Shown here: positions 33,017 through 41,227 of the stretch, piece by piece
How the letters are laid out: the number at the start of each line of letters is the position of its first letter
Numbering within the stretch: the stretch's first letter is position 1
NCBI GenBank assembly: GCA_016868875.1
Contig: VGFN01000002.1
Coordinates: 1-47,586, forward strand
DNA length: 47,586 nucleotides
Reading direction: 5' to 3'
From: Bacteroidota bacterium
Lineage (GTDB): Bacteria > Bacteroidota > Bacteroidia > UBA7662
Position numbers and translations under genes: made by a program
The notes under the pieces: model-generated
Told to the model about the DNA's origin: nothing
The model's input: the letters and a program-made list of their open reading frames with translations, nothing else
Database searches by the model: none

Positions 33017-35220
33017 TGTTACAACCAACTTACCGGATTGGTCTAGCCCTCCTGTTTGTTTGGTCAATTCAGGTTGGCATATCTTGGGGTCAAGATTCCT
33101 CAGGCAATAATCCAGGAAAAGATAAAGAGCCTAAGGGCAAGGTGGCCAAGGAAAAGGCCAAGAAAACTCCGGGCTTTATTCAGAAGTTAGCCGATGAGTC
33201 GGATACGCTCGGCAGCAAGAAGCCTGCTGTTAATCCCGATAAACTAGAGGGTAATCGCGCTTTCACCGCAGAAAATTACTTTTTTGCAATTGAACATTAC
33301 AAAAAGGCCTTAAGGGTGGACAAAAAAGACATCCAATTGCCTTTTTTGATTGCTGAATGTTATCGCTTGGCCAATGAAATCAAAAATGCAGATGTTTGGT
33401 ATGCTAGGGCTGTCAAGGCCGGTGTGAGCAACGACAGCATTCATATTCATTATGGCACCATATTAAGGGCGTTGGAAAAATACCCTGAAGCGGTTGAACA
33501 ATACCAGGCCTATTTGCGCTACGCGCCCCAAGATGCCTACATTAAATGGTTGATTGAATCTTGTCGGTTGGCGCAAACCTGGTTGGGAAATCCTGCTCGC
33601 TACACGGTTGAAAACCTCCAGCGATTCAACACCAAGAATTCTGAGTTTGGAATCACTCCCATGAAGTTTAATGCAGTTTTATTAAGCTCTACCCGTCCAG
33701 ATGCGATGGGCACCAAATTATATGGTCGATTGGGGGAAGATTTCAGCGATTTGTTTGAGAGTTATGTAGACGGTCAAAACAAGTGGTCCAAGCTTCGTCC
33801 GATCCCGGGAATGATCAATACTTTGGGTAATGATGCGACTCCTTGTTTAACCTCCGACGGCAACACGCTCTACTTTACTCGTTGCAGTAACAAAAACGGC
33901 GCGTGTCGGATTTACAGAACAACAAGAGAAGGGGCGGGATGGGCTGAGCCTATCCTTGTTCCTATTATGGCCGATACGGTTGACGTAGGACATCCGGCAC
34001 TTACTGTTAACGAGGATAAAATGTATTTTGTGGCCTCCAATGCTGAAGGAGGATATGGGGCCAAGGATATTTGGTTCATGAACCGATCCGAAGATGACAC
34101 CTGGGAAGAGCCGGTTAATCTTGGTTCTACGGTGAATACCGAAAGGGACGAAATGTTCCCCTTCATACATTCATCCGATACAATTTTGTTTTTTTCTTCT
34201 GATGGTCATCCCGGAATGGGAGGACTTGACTTGTTTAAAACGGTCGGTGGTGGTGCAGAATGGGAACAGGCCGAGAATTTAAGGAACCCGCTTAATTCAG
34301 GGGCTGATGATTTTAGTATAACGGTCAACGAAAAACTAACCAGCGGTTTCCTTGCTTCAAGCCGTCTTGGAGGCCGCGGCAGTGATGATATTTATTTATG
34401 GAATTTTATTCCGTACCGAGTTACCCTTAGCGGTAAAGTTTATGACGATACCACCGGTGCTGTAATTTTTGGAGCAAACGTTCGACTTGTTTTGGAAGAC
34501 TCCTCGTTTTTTGAAACTACCACAGACTCCTTGGGGCAGTTTTATTTTAAATTGAGAGAGGATGTTCAATACCGATTAGAGGCCGACGTAGCCAAAGAGA
34601 AGATCCCATACCAAGTCCATTCCGCACCAAGAAAGCGGTTGCTCTACTATCCTACCGATACAACCTTTAACACTAACCAAACTTTTGATGATACGGATTG
34701 GATTATTGACCTTCCTATGCGGCTGGTTCCTACCGAAGAAATACGGTTGAGTGATATTCTGTACGATTTTGATAAGGCGACCTTACGGCCAGAGTCCATG
34801 ATTTCGCTGGATTCGTTGTTTGATTTCCTTCAGAAATCACAGGGTATTTCGGTAGCTATTCATTCCCATACCGACTCACGAGGATCAGAATCTTACAATC
34901 AAAACCTCTCTCAAATGAGGGCACAGTCAGTGGTTGATTACTTGGTTTCAAAAGGTATTACCCAGGATAGACTGTCCGCTCAGGGTCACGGAGAAAGCAA
35001 GCTTATTAATCGTTGTTCCGATGATGCCAAATGTTCGGAAGAGGAACATCAGCTGAATCGTCGCACAACCTTCAGCATCACCGATATTGATTTGGATCGG
35101 GTCATTGTCAAATACAAAAGGGTCACGGGCGAAGAAACCGAGGATGCCGAGGAAGCCATTTATAAGGCGATTTCGGATAAGAAAAAAATGAGCAGGCCGG
35201 GTAGGCAAGCATCCCGATGA
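33013..35220 (+). CDS. PorE-like protein: TPR, beta-propeller, CarbD and OmpA domains
   Basis: A 735-residue periplasmic protein: signal peptide (ending ISWG-Q), a Lys-rich linker, TPR-like helices (about residues 80-190: GNRAFTAENYFFAIEHYKKAL), a PD40/WD40-like propeller (about 200-460: NTLGNDATPCLTSDGNTLYFT, SSDGHPGMGGLDLF), a carboxypeptidase-regulatory-like sandwich (about 475-560: LSGKVYDDTTGAVIFGANVRL) and an OmpA peptidoglycan-binding domain (about 590-700: SHTDSRGSESYNQNLSQMRAQSVVDYL). This order is that reported for PorE, a T9SS accessory that anchors to peptidoglycan; similar proteins also occur outside T9SS. No lipobox Cys is seen. Overlaps the skp stop and the purM start by four bases each. 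Confidence 0.82.
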   Translation: MMLQPTYRIGLALLFVWSIQVGISWGQDSSGNNPGKDKEPKGKVAKEKAKKTPGFIQKLADESDTLGSKKPAVNPDKLEGNRAFTAENYFFAIEHYKKALRVDKKDIQLPFLIAECYRLANEIKNADVWYARAVKAGVSNDSIHIHYGTILRALEKYPEAVEQYQAYLRYAPQDAYIKWLIESCRLAQTWLGNPARYTVENLQRFNTKNSEFGITPMKFNAVLLSSTRPDAMGTKLYGRLGEDFSDLFESYVDGQNKWSKLRPIPGMINTLGNDATPCLTSDGNTLYFTRCSNKNGACRIYRTTREGAGWAEPILVPIMADTVDVGHPALTVNEDKMYFVASNAEGGYGAKDIWFMNRSEDDTWEEPVNLGSTVNTERDEMFPFIHSSDTILFFSSDGHPGMGGLDLFKTVGGGAEWEQAENLRNPLNSGADDFSITVNEKLTSGFLASSRLGGRGSDDIYLWNFIPYRVTLSGKVYDDTTGAVIFGANVRLVLEDSSFFETTTDSLGQFYFKLREDVQYRLEADVAKEKIPYQVHSAPRKRLLYYPTDTTFNTNQTFDDTDWIIDLPMRLVPTEEIRLSDILYDFDKATLRPESMISLDSLFDFLQKSQGISVAIHSHTDSRGSESYNQNLSQMRAQSVVDYLVSKGITQDRLSAQGHGESKLINRCSDDAKCSEEEHQLNRRTTFSITDIDLDRVIVKYKRVTGEETEDAEEAIYKAISDKKKMSRPGRQASR

Positions 35221-36452
35221 GTTCGGGTACTTCGGATAGCCGGTATGCTGCCCGCGGTGCTTCTGCCACCAAGGATGAGGTTCATCGCGCCATTGCTGGC
35301 CTCGACAAGGGTCTCTTTCCATCGGCGTTTTGCAAAGTTTTGCCGGACGTTCTTGGTAATGATCCTGACTTTTGTAACCTGATTCACGCGGACGGTGCCG
35401 GGACCAAATCCTCCCTAGCCTACCTCTATTGGAAAGAGACCGGCCTTACGGATGTTTGGAAAGGGATTGCCCGGGATGCTGTGGTCATGAATCTGGATGA
35501 CTTGTGTTGCGCAGGGGCTACAGGGCCTTACCTGCTGTCTTCAACCATTGGGCGTAATAAACACCGCATACCAGGGGAGGTGATTGAAGCGATCATCCAA
35601 GGGACCGAGGAATACACCGAAGAACTTCGTCAATGGGGCGTGGATCTTCGTTGCGGAGGTGGGGAAACCGCTGATTTGGGGGATTTAATTCAAACCGTGG
35701 TGGTGGATTCGACTATGACAGCCCGAATGCGAAGGGATGCCGTAATTTCCAATCACCGTATTCAGCCTGGGGATGTTATCGTGGGATTTGCCTCCTTTGG
35801 AACTTGTGCCTACGAATTCGTCGATAACTCAGGAATTGGTTCCAACGGATTGACTTCTGCACGGCATGACCTCTTGCACCATGATTATCTGCACCGCTAT
35901 CCGGAATCTGTGGATGCCTCGGTAGATTCCTCCTTGCAGTACAGCGGCCAATTTCATTTGAATGAAAGCCTCCTCGAGGTCTTGGGCTCTTCCTTGGGAT
36001 TGGCACCCCATGCCTCAAGGGATGGTTTGGATTTCGGCCGATGGCTATTGTCCCCGACCCGAACCTATGCGCCTTTGATAAGTTCCCTGCTGAGGGATAT
36101 CGGTACAGAGGGAATGCACGGAATGGTTCATTGCAGCGGGGGTGGGCAAACCAAGGTCTTGCATTTTGTGAAAAACCTGGAGGTGATCAAAGATGATTGC
36201 TTCGAAATACCTCCGCTCTTTGCGTTGATCCAGAAAATCACCGAAACTTCATGGCAAGAAATGTACAGGGTTTTCAATATGGGCCATCGCCTGGAATTGT
36301 ACCTTCCTGAGAGCCTGGTTGCCTCTGCTTTGGATTGGGGCAAACACTACGGTATCGCCGCCAAGGTGGTGGGACGGGTTGGGCAAGCGAGCAATAACTT
36401 GACTTCCCTGCAGATCAAAGGACCGGAAGGAATCCTGCAATACAACGCCTAG
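35217..36452 (+). CDS. purM: Phosphoribosylformylglycinamidine cyclo-ligase (AIR synthase), Bacteroidota type
   Basis: PurM makes aminoimidazole ribonucleotide from FGAM using ATP in purine synthesis. The 411-residue protein begins with YAARGASATKDEVHRAI and carries HADGAGTKSSLAYLYWKETG, WKGIARDAVVMNLDDLCCAGA, CGGGETADLGDL and GDVIVGFASFG, matching the Bacteroidota PurM-like form. Start ATG overlaps the stop of the PorE-like gene (ATGA), so it is translated from the bamA-skp run. It ends three bases before the convergent rny stop. Confidence 0.9.
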   Translation: MSSGTSDSRYAARGASATKDEVHRAIAGLDKGLFPSAFCKVLPDVLGNDPDFCNLIHADGAGTKSSLAYLYWKETGLTDVWKGIARDAVVMNLDDLCCAGATGPYLLSSTIGRNKHRIPGEVIEAIIQGTEEYTEELRQWGVDLRCGGGETADLGDLIQTVVVDSTMTARMRRDAVISNHRIQPGDVIVGFASFGTCAYEFVDNSGIGSNGLTSARHDLLHHDYLHRYPESVDASVDSSLQYSGQFHLNESLLEVLGSSLGLAPHASRDGLDFGRWLLSPTRTYAPLISSLLRDIGTEGMHGMVHCSGGGQTKVLHFVKNLEVIKDDCFEIPPLFALIQKITETSWQEMYRVFNMGHRLELYLPESLVASALDWGKHYGIAAKVVGRVGQASNNLTSLQIKGPEGILQYNA

Positions 36453-36454
36453 CC

Positions 36455-38038
36455 TTATTTGGCATAGGCCACGGCCCGTTTTTCGCGGATGACGGTCACC
36501 TTAATTTGGCCGGGGTATTGCATTTCACTTTGGATGCGTTGGGATAATTCTACCGACATCAAATCCGATTGCTCATCCGATACTTTTTCGGCCTCGACGA
36601 CTACCCTTAGCTCACGACCTGCTTGAATGGCAAAGGCCTTTTCGACTCCTTTGAAGGACTGAGCCAAATTCTCTAATTCTTTCAGGCGTTTGATATAGCC
36701 TTCCACAACTTCTCGACGGGCGCCGGGCCTTGAACCGGAAATCGCATCGCAGGCTTGAACGATGGCTGATATAGGATCGGTCATTTCAATCTCATCATGG
36801 TGTGCCCCTATGGCATTGCAAATGATGGGATGTTCCTTGCATTTTTCGGCGAGCTGCATACCCAGCAAGGCGTGCGGCAAATCAGGTTGGTCATCGGGGA
36901 CCTTGCCAATATCGTGCAAGAGGCCGGCTCGCTTGGCCAATTTGGGATTTAGGCCAAGTTCGGAGGCCATGGTGGCGCAGAGATTGGCGACTTCACGGCT
37001 ATGCTGCAACAAGTTCTGTCCATAGGATGAACGATACCGCATTTTACCGACCAGGCGCACGAGGTCGGCATGCAGTCCGTGGATGCCCAAATCGATGCAG
37101 GTCCTTTCGCCAATTTCGACAATTTCTTCTTCGATCTGTTTCTTGGTTTTGGCAACCACCTCTTCGATGCGTGCAGGGTGGATGCGACCGTCGCTGACCA
37201 AACGGTGCAAGGCAATGCGGGCGATTTCGCGGCGCAATGGGTCAAAACAGGACAGTATAATCGCCTCCGGGGTATCGTCCACTTGGAATTCTACGCCGGT
37301 GGCCGCTTCTAAGGCTCGAATATTGCGTCCTTCTCTTCCAATAATTTGCCCTTTGATTTCGTCGTTCTTGATTTGGAAGACGGAGATGGAATTTTCGATG
37401 GAATGCTCGGTTGCACAGCGTTGTATGGTTTCGATGACCACTTTTTTGGCTTGTTTGTGGGCGCTGAGTTTGGCTTCGTCCACAATTTCCTTGATGGATG
37501 CGGAAGATCTGCTGCGGGCCTCGTCCACCAAGGATTCCATCAATTGAGACCGGGCTTGGTCTGCGCTTAGGCCAGCTACTTTTTCCAAGGCTTGCACCAT
37601 TTTTTGATGGGATTTGGAGAGTTCCTGTTCCTGCTGGGCGATGTTTTGGCTGGCTCGCTCCAATTGTTGTTTTTTCTGTTCCAGCTCGTTTTCCTTGCGG
37701 GAGGCCTGTTCCAGCTTCTGGTTCAGCGTATTTTCTTTTTGCTTGAAGGCTTGTTCCTTGGATTGAACCGACTGCTCGCGAGACTGCATGGATTGGTTCT
37801 TCTTCTGGACTTCCGATTCGTGTTCAGCCTTGAGGTGGATGAACTTTTCTTTGGCCTGCAGCTCCTTTTCTTTACGGAGGCTTTCGGCTTTGGATTCGGC
37901 GTCGGCAAGGATGCGTTTGGCTTCTTTTTCGGCCTCTTCTCGTTCTTTGCCGGCTTTGGCCGTAAAAACGATTTTGCCTAGGCCTAATCCGGCGCCTGCG
38001 GCAATAACGATGCTAACAATAAGGGTAATTTGGTCCAT
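36455..38038 (-). CDS. rny: Ribonuclease Y
   Basis: A membrane-anchored endoribonuclease of 527 residues. N-terminal transmembrane segment (about residues 3-22), long charged coiled coil (about 30-195), KH domain with IIGREGRNIRALEAATGVEFQVDD (near 230), and an HD domain with QHSREVANLCATMA and AGLLHDIGKVPDD (near 340-375). It initiates mRNA decay and processing. It is the last gene of the pheT, coiled-coil, zapA, rny run on the minus strand; 30 bases after zapA. Confidence 0.97.
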   Translation of the reverse strand: MDQITLIVSIVIAAGAGLGLGKIVFTAKAGKEREEAEKEAKRILADAESKAESLRKEKELQAKEKFIHLKAEHESEVQKKNQSMQSREQSVQSKEQAFKQKENTLNQKLEQASRKENELEQKKQQLERASQNIAQQEQELSKSHQKMVQALEKVAGLSADQARSQLMESLVDEARSRSSASIKEIVDEAKLSAHKQAKKVVIETIQRCATEHSIENSISVFQIKNDEIKGQIIGREGRNIRALEAATGVEFQVDDTPEAIILSCFDPLRREIARIALHRLVSDGRIHPARIEEVVAKTKKQIEEEIVEIGERTCIDLGIHGLHADLVRLVGKMRYRSSYGQNLLQHSREVANLCATMASELGLNPKLAKRAGLLHDIGKVPDDQPDLPHALLGMQLAEKCKEHPIICNAIGAHHDEIEMTDPISAIVQACDAISGSRPGARREVVEGYIKRLKELENLAQSFKGVEKAFAIQAGRELRVVVEAEKVSDEQSDLMSVELSQRIQSEMQYPGQIKVTVIREKRAVAYAK

Positions 38039-38068
38039 GGCGTTGTTTTTGAACGCCCAGAGGCCGGA

Positions 38069-38422
38069 TTAAACCGCCTGCACCGTCGCCTTGGAATGCA
38101 ACATGCGATCCAAACTGGCTTCCAACGCCTTGAACCGCTCTCCAAGTTCTTCCTCCAACCCTGGGTCTGCTTGTGCGGTAACCGTGGGGGGTTCCGAAGC
38201 GGATGGGGTCGTTTCCTGATGTTGAATCAGGCTATGGGCCAAGAAGAAAGCGGTCATTCCCATCAAATCAAAGCGGTCTGCTCCGGGATGTTGGGCTTTG
38301 TAATCGGTAAGGCGTTCGTTAAGAAGTGATTCAGCCTGGCGTAATCTTTCCAGCTCCGGAGCTGGGGCCCGAAGGGGGTAGCTGCGGCTACCGATCTGGA
38401 TTTGGATTTCGCTGTGTTCCAT
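38069..38422 (-). CDS. zapA: Cell division protein ZapA-like
   Basis: From the ATG at 38422 (MEHSEIQIQIGSRSYPLRA) a 117-residue ZapA-like protein: short beta/alpha head, LRQAESLLNERLTDYKAQ helix and a C-terminal coiled coil. ZapA bundles FtsZ protofilaments. An in-frame start further upstream (38467) would run into the preceding gene without adding family sequence. It sits between the small coiled-coil gene and rny. I looked for a 6S RNA in the 30-base gap to rny and there is no room. Confidence 0.78.
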   Translation of the reverse strand: MEHSEIQIQIGSRSYPLRAPAPELERLRQAESLLNERLTDYKAQHPGADRFDLMGMTAFFLAHSLIQHQETTPSASEPPTVTAQADPGLEEELGERFKALEASLDRMLHSKATVQAV

Positions 38423-38442
38423 GGGTTGGGGTGAGTCAGTGA

Positions 38443-38739
38443 TTATTCCTGCAACTGAGCGAGGCATTGATCAATTTCTCGAATAAATTGGTTAATCTTC
38501 AGTTTGGCCTGATGGCGGGCGTCGGGATGACCGCTGAGGGCTCTTTGCAATTGCAAGGTTTTGAATGCTTCCTTGAGCGCATCGAGTTCCTTCTTCTGGG
38601 TGCGGAGGTTGAGTTCCAGGCGCTTGTTTCTGGCATGCAGGTCTTGGTTTTCGGTAAGAATCGCAGCGATGCGGTTCTCCGCAAAATCCGCCTGCCTAAG
38701 CAGGCCGTCCATTTTGTCCAGTAGTTCCCGGTTATTCAT
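38443..38739 (-). CDS. Small coiled-coil protein, ZapB-like by position
   Basis: A 98-residue, almost fully helical protein with leucine heptads (LDKMDGLLRQADF, LHARNKRLELNLRTQKKEL). It has no signal peptide or Cys. The composition and its location between pheT (one-base gap) and zapA suggest a division-associated coiled coil partner, but the sequence is too generic to assign ZapB. Likely translated together with pheT and zapA. Confidence 0.75.
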   Translation of the reverse strand: MNNRELLDKMDGLLRQADFAENRIAAILTENQDLHARNKRLELNLRTQKKELDALKEAFKTLQLQRALSGHPDARHQAKLKINQFIREIDQCLAQLQE

Positions 38740-38740
38740 C

Positions 38741-41209
38741 CTAACGACGCAATCTGGCCCCTAAAGATTTCTCAAAGGTAACAAGCATTGCTTGAATTGT
38801 TTCTTCGATTTGAGCATCGGTCAGCGTTTGTTCTGGATGACGGAAGGTCAGGCCAATGGCATAAGAAATATGGGCCTCTGGGAGTCCTTTCCCGCTGTAA
38901 ACATCAAAAAGCTGCAAGGACTCCAAATAGGGACCACCTTCCTGACGGGCCACTTCCTCCAATTTTCGGTACGGTGTCGAAATGGGCAATACCAAGGCCA
39001 AATCTCTGCGCATGGCCGGGAATTTGGGGATTTCGCGGAACGCTGGAATGGGGGCCTGCACGGTTGGAATCCAATCGGTCCAAGGCAGAATTGCAAAGTA
39101 CACCGGCTGTTTGATATCGTAGAGTCGCAACAAAGCCGGATCAACAGGCCTCCCTGCGGTGTTATCTGTAGCGGTGCCCCCGGTGCAGAATTGAAGCAGG
39201 TCTTGGACCTGTCCATTGAGGTAAGGTAGATCCACCGCTTGTTCGGGGCGATACCAGGTTTCGGGATGTTGTAAGCCAGTAACCATTAGGCAGAGGGACT
39301 CTTGTTCTTCGTATTCATCCTTTTTCGGATGGCGAAGGTAGGTTCGCCCAAATTCGTAACACAAAACACTTGTTTGGCGTCGTTTCAGATTATGCGCCAA
39401 ATGACGAAGTCCGCTGAGCACCAAAGAAGGTCGCAGCAAGGGGATTTGTTCGTTTACCGGCCCTAGAACTCGTACTGCGCGGTTCAGGTTCGGTTCGATG
39501 GCTTGAAACTCCTCTTGGGATACAAAGGATAAGCCCATGAATTCGCTGAACCCTCTGGCACTCAGCCAATCCGCGATTCGTTCTTGCCAAACGGGCCTGT
39601 TGGATTCAAGGGGGAAATCGTTGCGGTAACGATGCGCAGGGGGAATAGGAATTCGATCATAGCCCCATATCCTCAGGACCTCCTCGGCTACATCGGCACT
39701 TCGCCGAACATCCCTGCGGTAGTAGGGGGGCTTAAGTTTCCAACAGACCCCCAGCTCGTTCGATGTGGACGTTGATTCACCAAGGAATTCGAAGTCAAGG
39801 GCTTTCAAAATCCTCTCTGTTTCTTGGGCTGGAATTGCACAACCTGCAATTCGTTGTAAAGCCGATTGGTTAAAGGACAGGGCTGCTGTTTGGAGGGTTA
39901 CAGACTCAAGGAATTGCACAGGATAGGGAATGCGGCCACCTGCTGTTGCGAGAATAAGGCTCGCCGCTCGTTCCAAGGCAAGGGGTACCAAGGCGGGGTC
40001 GGTACCCCGTTCAAATCGGTACGAAGCCTCGCTGCGCAGATCGACCGTACGGGCACTCTGTCGTATCCGGGTAGGATCGAAACAGGCGCATTCCACATAA
40101 ATGGATACCGTATCGGGATGAATGGAGTCTCCAGCACCGCCCATAATTCCCGCCAAACCCACGGCCTTGCGTCCGTCCTCGATCACCAAGTTGGCTTGGG
40201 TTAAGGTGTATTCTTTCTGGTCCAAAAGGGTGAGCTTTTCGCCGTCTTTGGCTGGCCGAACCCCCAAGAGATTGCCCTCAAGGTAGGAACGATCGTAAGC
40301 GTGGAGCGGTTGCCCTAATTCAAATTGGATATAATTGGTGACATCCACAACGTTGTTGATGGGCTTCTGTCCTATGGAACGGAGTGCATCTTGCAACCAA
40401 TCCGGGGAGGGTCCGACCACAACCCCTTCGATGGCAAGACCTGCAAGACGGGGACAATCCTCCCCCTCAGCGACCCTCAAGGTCATGGGTGGATAAGCCG
40501 TGGATGCTCGGGCAGCATTGCTGGTTGGAAGAAGATTGGCTTGCGCCGATGGAGCCCCGTTGGCATCGAAAACAGAATTCTCGCGGCACAAACAACGGAG
40601 TGGAATGAGGGGTATGTCCAATGCAGCACCCAAATCCCTGGCAACCCCGTAATGGGACAAGGCATCCATACGGTTTGGGGTAATTCCCAACGTAAAAATG
40701 GTGTCGCTATGTTCCCCGTAATGCTCTACAAAGGGAGTTCCTGGAATGCAAGGCCTGGTCAAGACCATGAGGCCGTCATGGTCCTCGCTTATTCCAATTT
40801 CATCCTCGGCGCACAACATACCTTGACTGGATTCGCCACGGATTTTAGCGGATCGGATTTGGATCTCAGGGCCTTGGAAGGGATGCAAGGTTGACCCTAC
40901 TGGGGCAACGACCGCATACATCCCTGCGGTTACATTGGGTGCGCCACAGACGATGCGCAAGGGTTCTTCCAATCCAATATCGACCAGCGTTAGTTTCAAA
41001 CGATCGGCATTGGGGTGAGGCGTGCTTTCCAACACCTGGCCGATCACGAGGCCAGCCAATTCCTGTGCATTGCGACCTATCCTCTGGGCCTCCTCCACTT
41101 CCAGTCCGATGGAGGTTAGGGTTGATTCTACGGTCTGCGCATTGGGCCAGGTTGGCGCATCCGGTTCCAGATCAAAATATCGACATAACCAGCGGTAGGA
41201 TACCTTCAT
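38741..41209 (-). CDS. pheT: Phenylalanyl-tRNA synthetase beta subunit
   Basis: An 822-residue PheT. Opening MKVSYRWLCRYFDL, tRNA-binding (EMAP-like) domain with VIGQVLESTPHPNADRLKLTLVDIG (about residues 52-76), B3/B4 editing domain (including NNVVDVTNYIQFELGQPLHAYD), B5 domain (YRRDVRRSADVAEEVLRIWGYDRIP) and a C-terminal ferredoxin-fold anticodon-binding domain (KFPAMRRDLALVLP to the end). Charges tRNA-Phe with the alpha subunit, whose gene pheS is not in the window. Starts 18 bases after the metalloprotease stop, with a perfect TAnnTTTG box in that gap. Confidence 0.96.
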   Translation of the reverse strand: MKVSYRWLCRYFDLEPDAPTWPNAQTVESTLTSIGLEVEEAQRIGRNAQELAGLVIGQVLESTPHPNADRLKLTLVDIGLEEPLRIVCGAPNVTAGMYAVVAPVGSTLHPFQGPEIQIRSAKIRGESSQGMLCAEDEIGISEDHDGLMVLTRPCIPGTPFVEHYGEHSDTIFTLGITPNRMDALSHYGVARDLGAALDIPLIPLRCLCRENSVFDANGAPSAQANLLPTSNAARASTAYPPMTLRVAEGEDCPRLAGLAIEGVVVGPSPDWLQDALRSIGQKPINNVVDVTNYIQFELGQPLHAYDRSYLEGNLLGVRPAKDGEKLTLLDQKEYTLTQANLVIEDGRKAVGLAGIMGGAGDSIHPDTVSIYVECACFDPTRIRQSARTVDLRSEASYRFERGTDPALVPLALERAASLILATAGGRIPYPVQFLESVTLQTAALSFNQSALQRIAGCAIPAQETERILKALDFEFLGESTSTSNELGVCWKLKPPYYRRDVRRSADVAEEVLRIWGYDRIPIPPAHRYRNDFPLESNRPVWQERIADWLSARGFSEFMGLSFVSQEEFQAIEPNLNRAVRVLGPVNEQIPLLRPSLVLSGLRHLAHNLKRRQTSVLCYEFGRTYLRHPKKDEYEEQESLCLMVTGLQHPETWYRPEQAVDLPYLNGQVQDLLQFCTGGTATDNTAGRPVDPALLRLYDIKQPVYFAILPWTDWIPTVQAPIPAFREIPKFPAMRRDLALVLPISTPYRKLEEVARQEGGPYLESLQLFDVYSGKGLPEAHISYAIGLTFRHPEQTLTDAQIEETIQAMLVTFEKSLGARLRR

Positions 41210-41213
41210 GGAG

Positions 41214-41221
41214 CAAAGATA
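41214..41221 (-). promoter_or_regulatory. Candidate -7 box (TATCTTTG) just upstream of pheT
   Basis: On the minus strand TATCTTTG, an exact match to TAnnTTTG, ends four bases before the pheT ATG. If used, transcription would start near the ATG and give a leaderless or nearly leaderless mRNA. No clear TTG is found 19 bases upstream. Confidence 0.35.
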
Positions 41222-41227
41222 AACCGC

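Noticed and set aside
38039..38068. Possible 6S RNA after zapA
   Set aside because: The zapA-rny gap is only 30 bases, too short for a 6S RNA.
37070..38072. Plus-strand open frames opposite rny, rich in Phe/Leu
   Set aside because: Antisense of the charged RNase Y coiled coil, which always yields Phe/Leu-rich complements; not genes.
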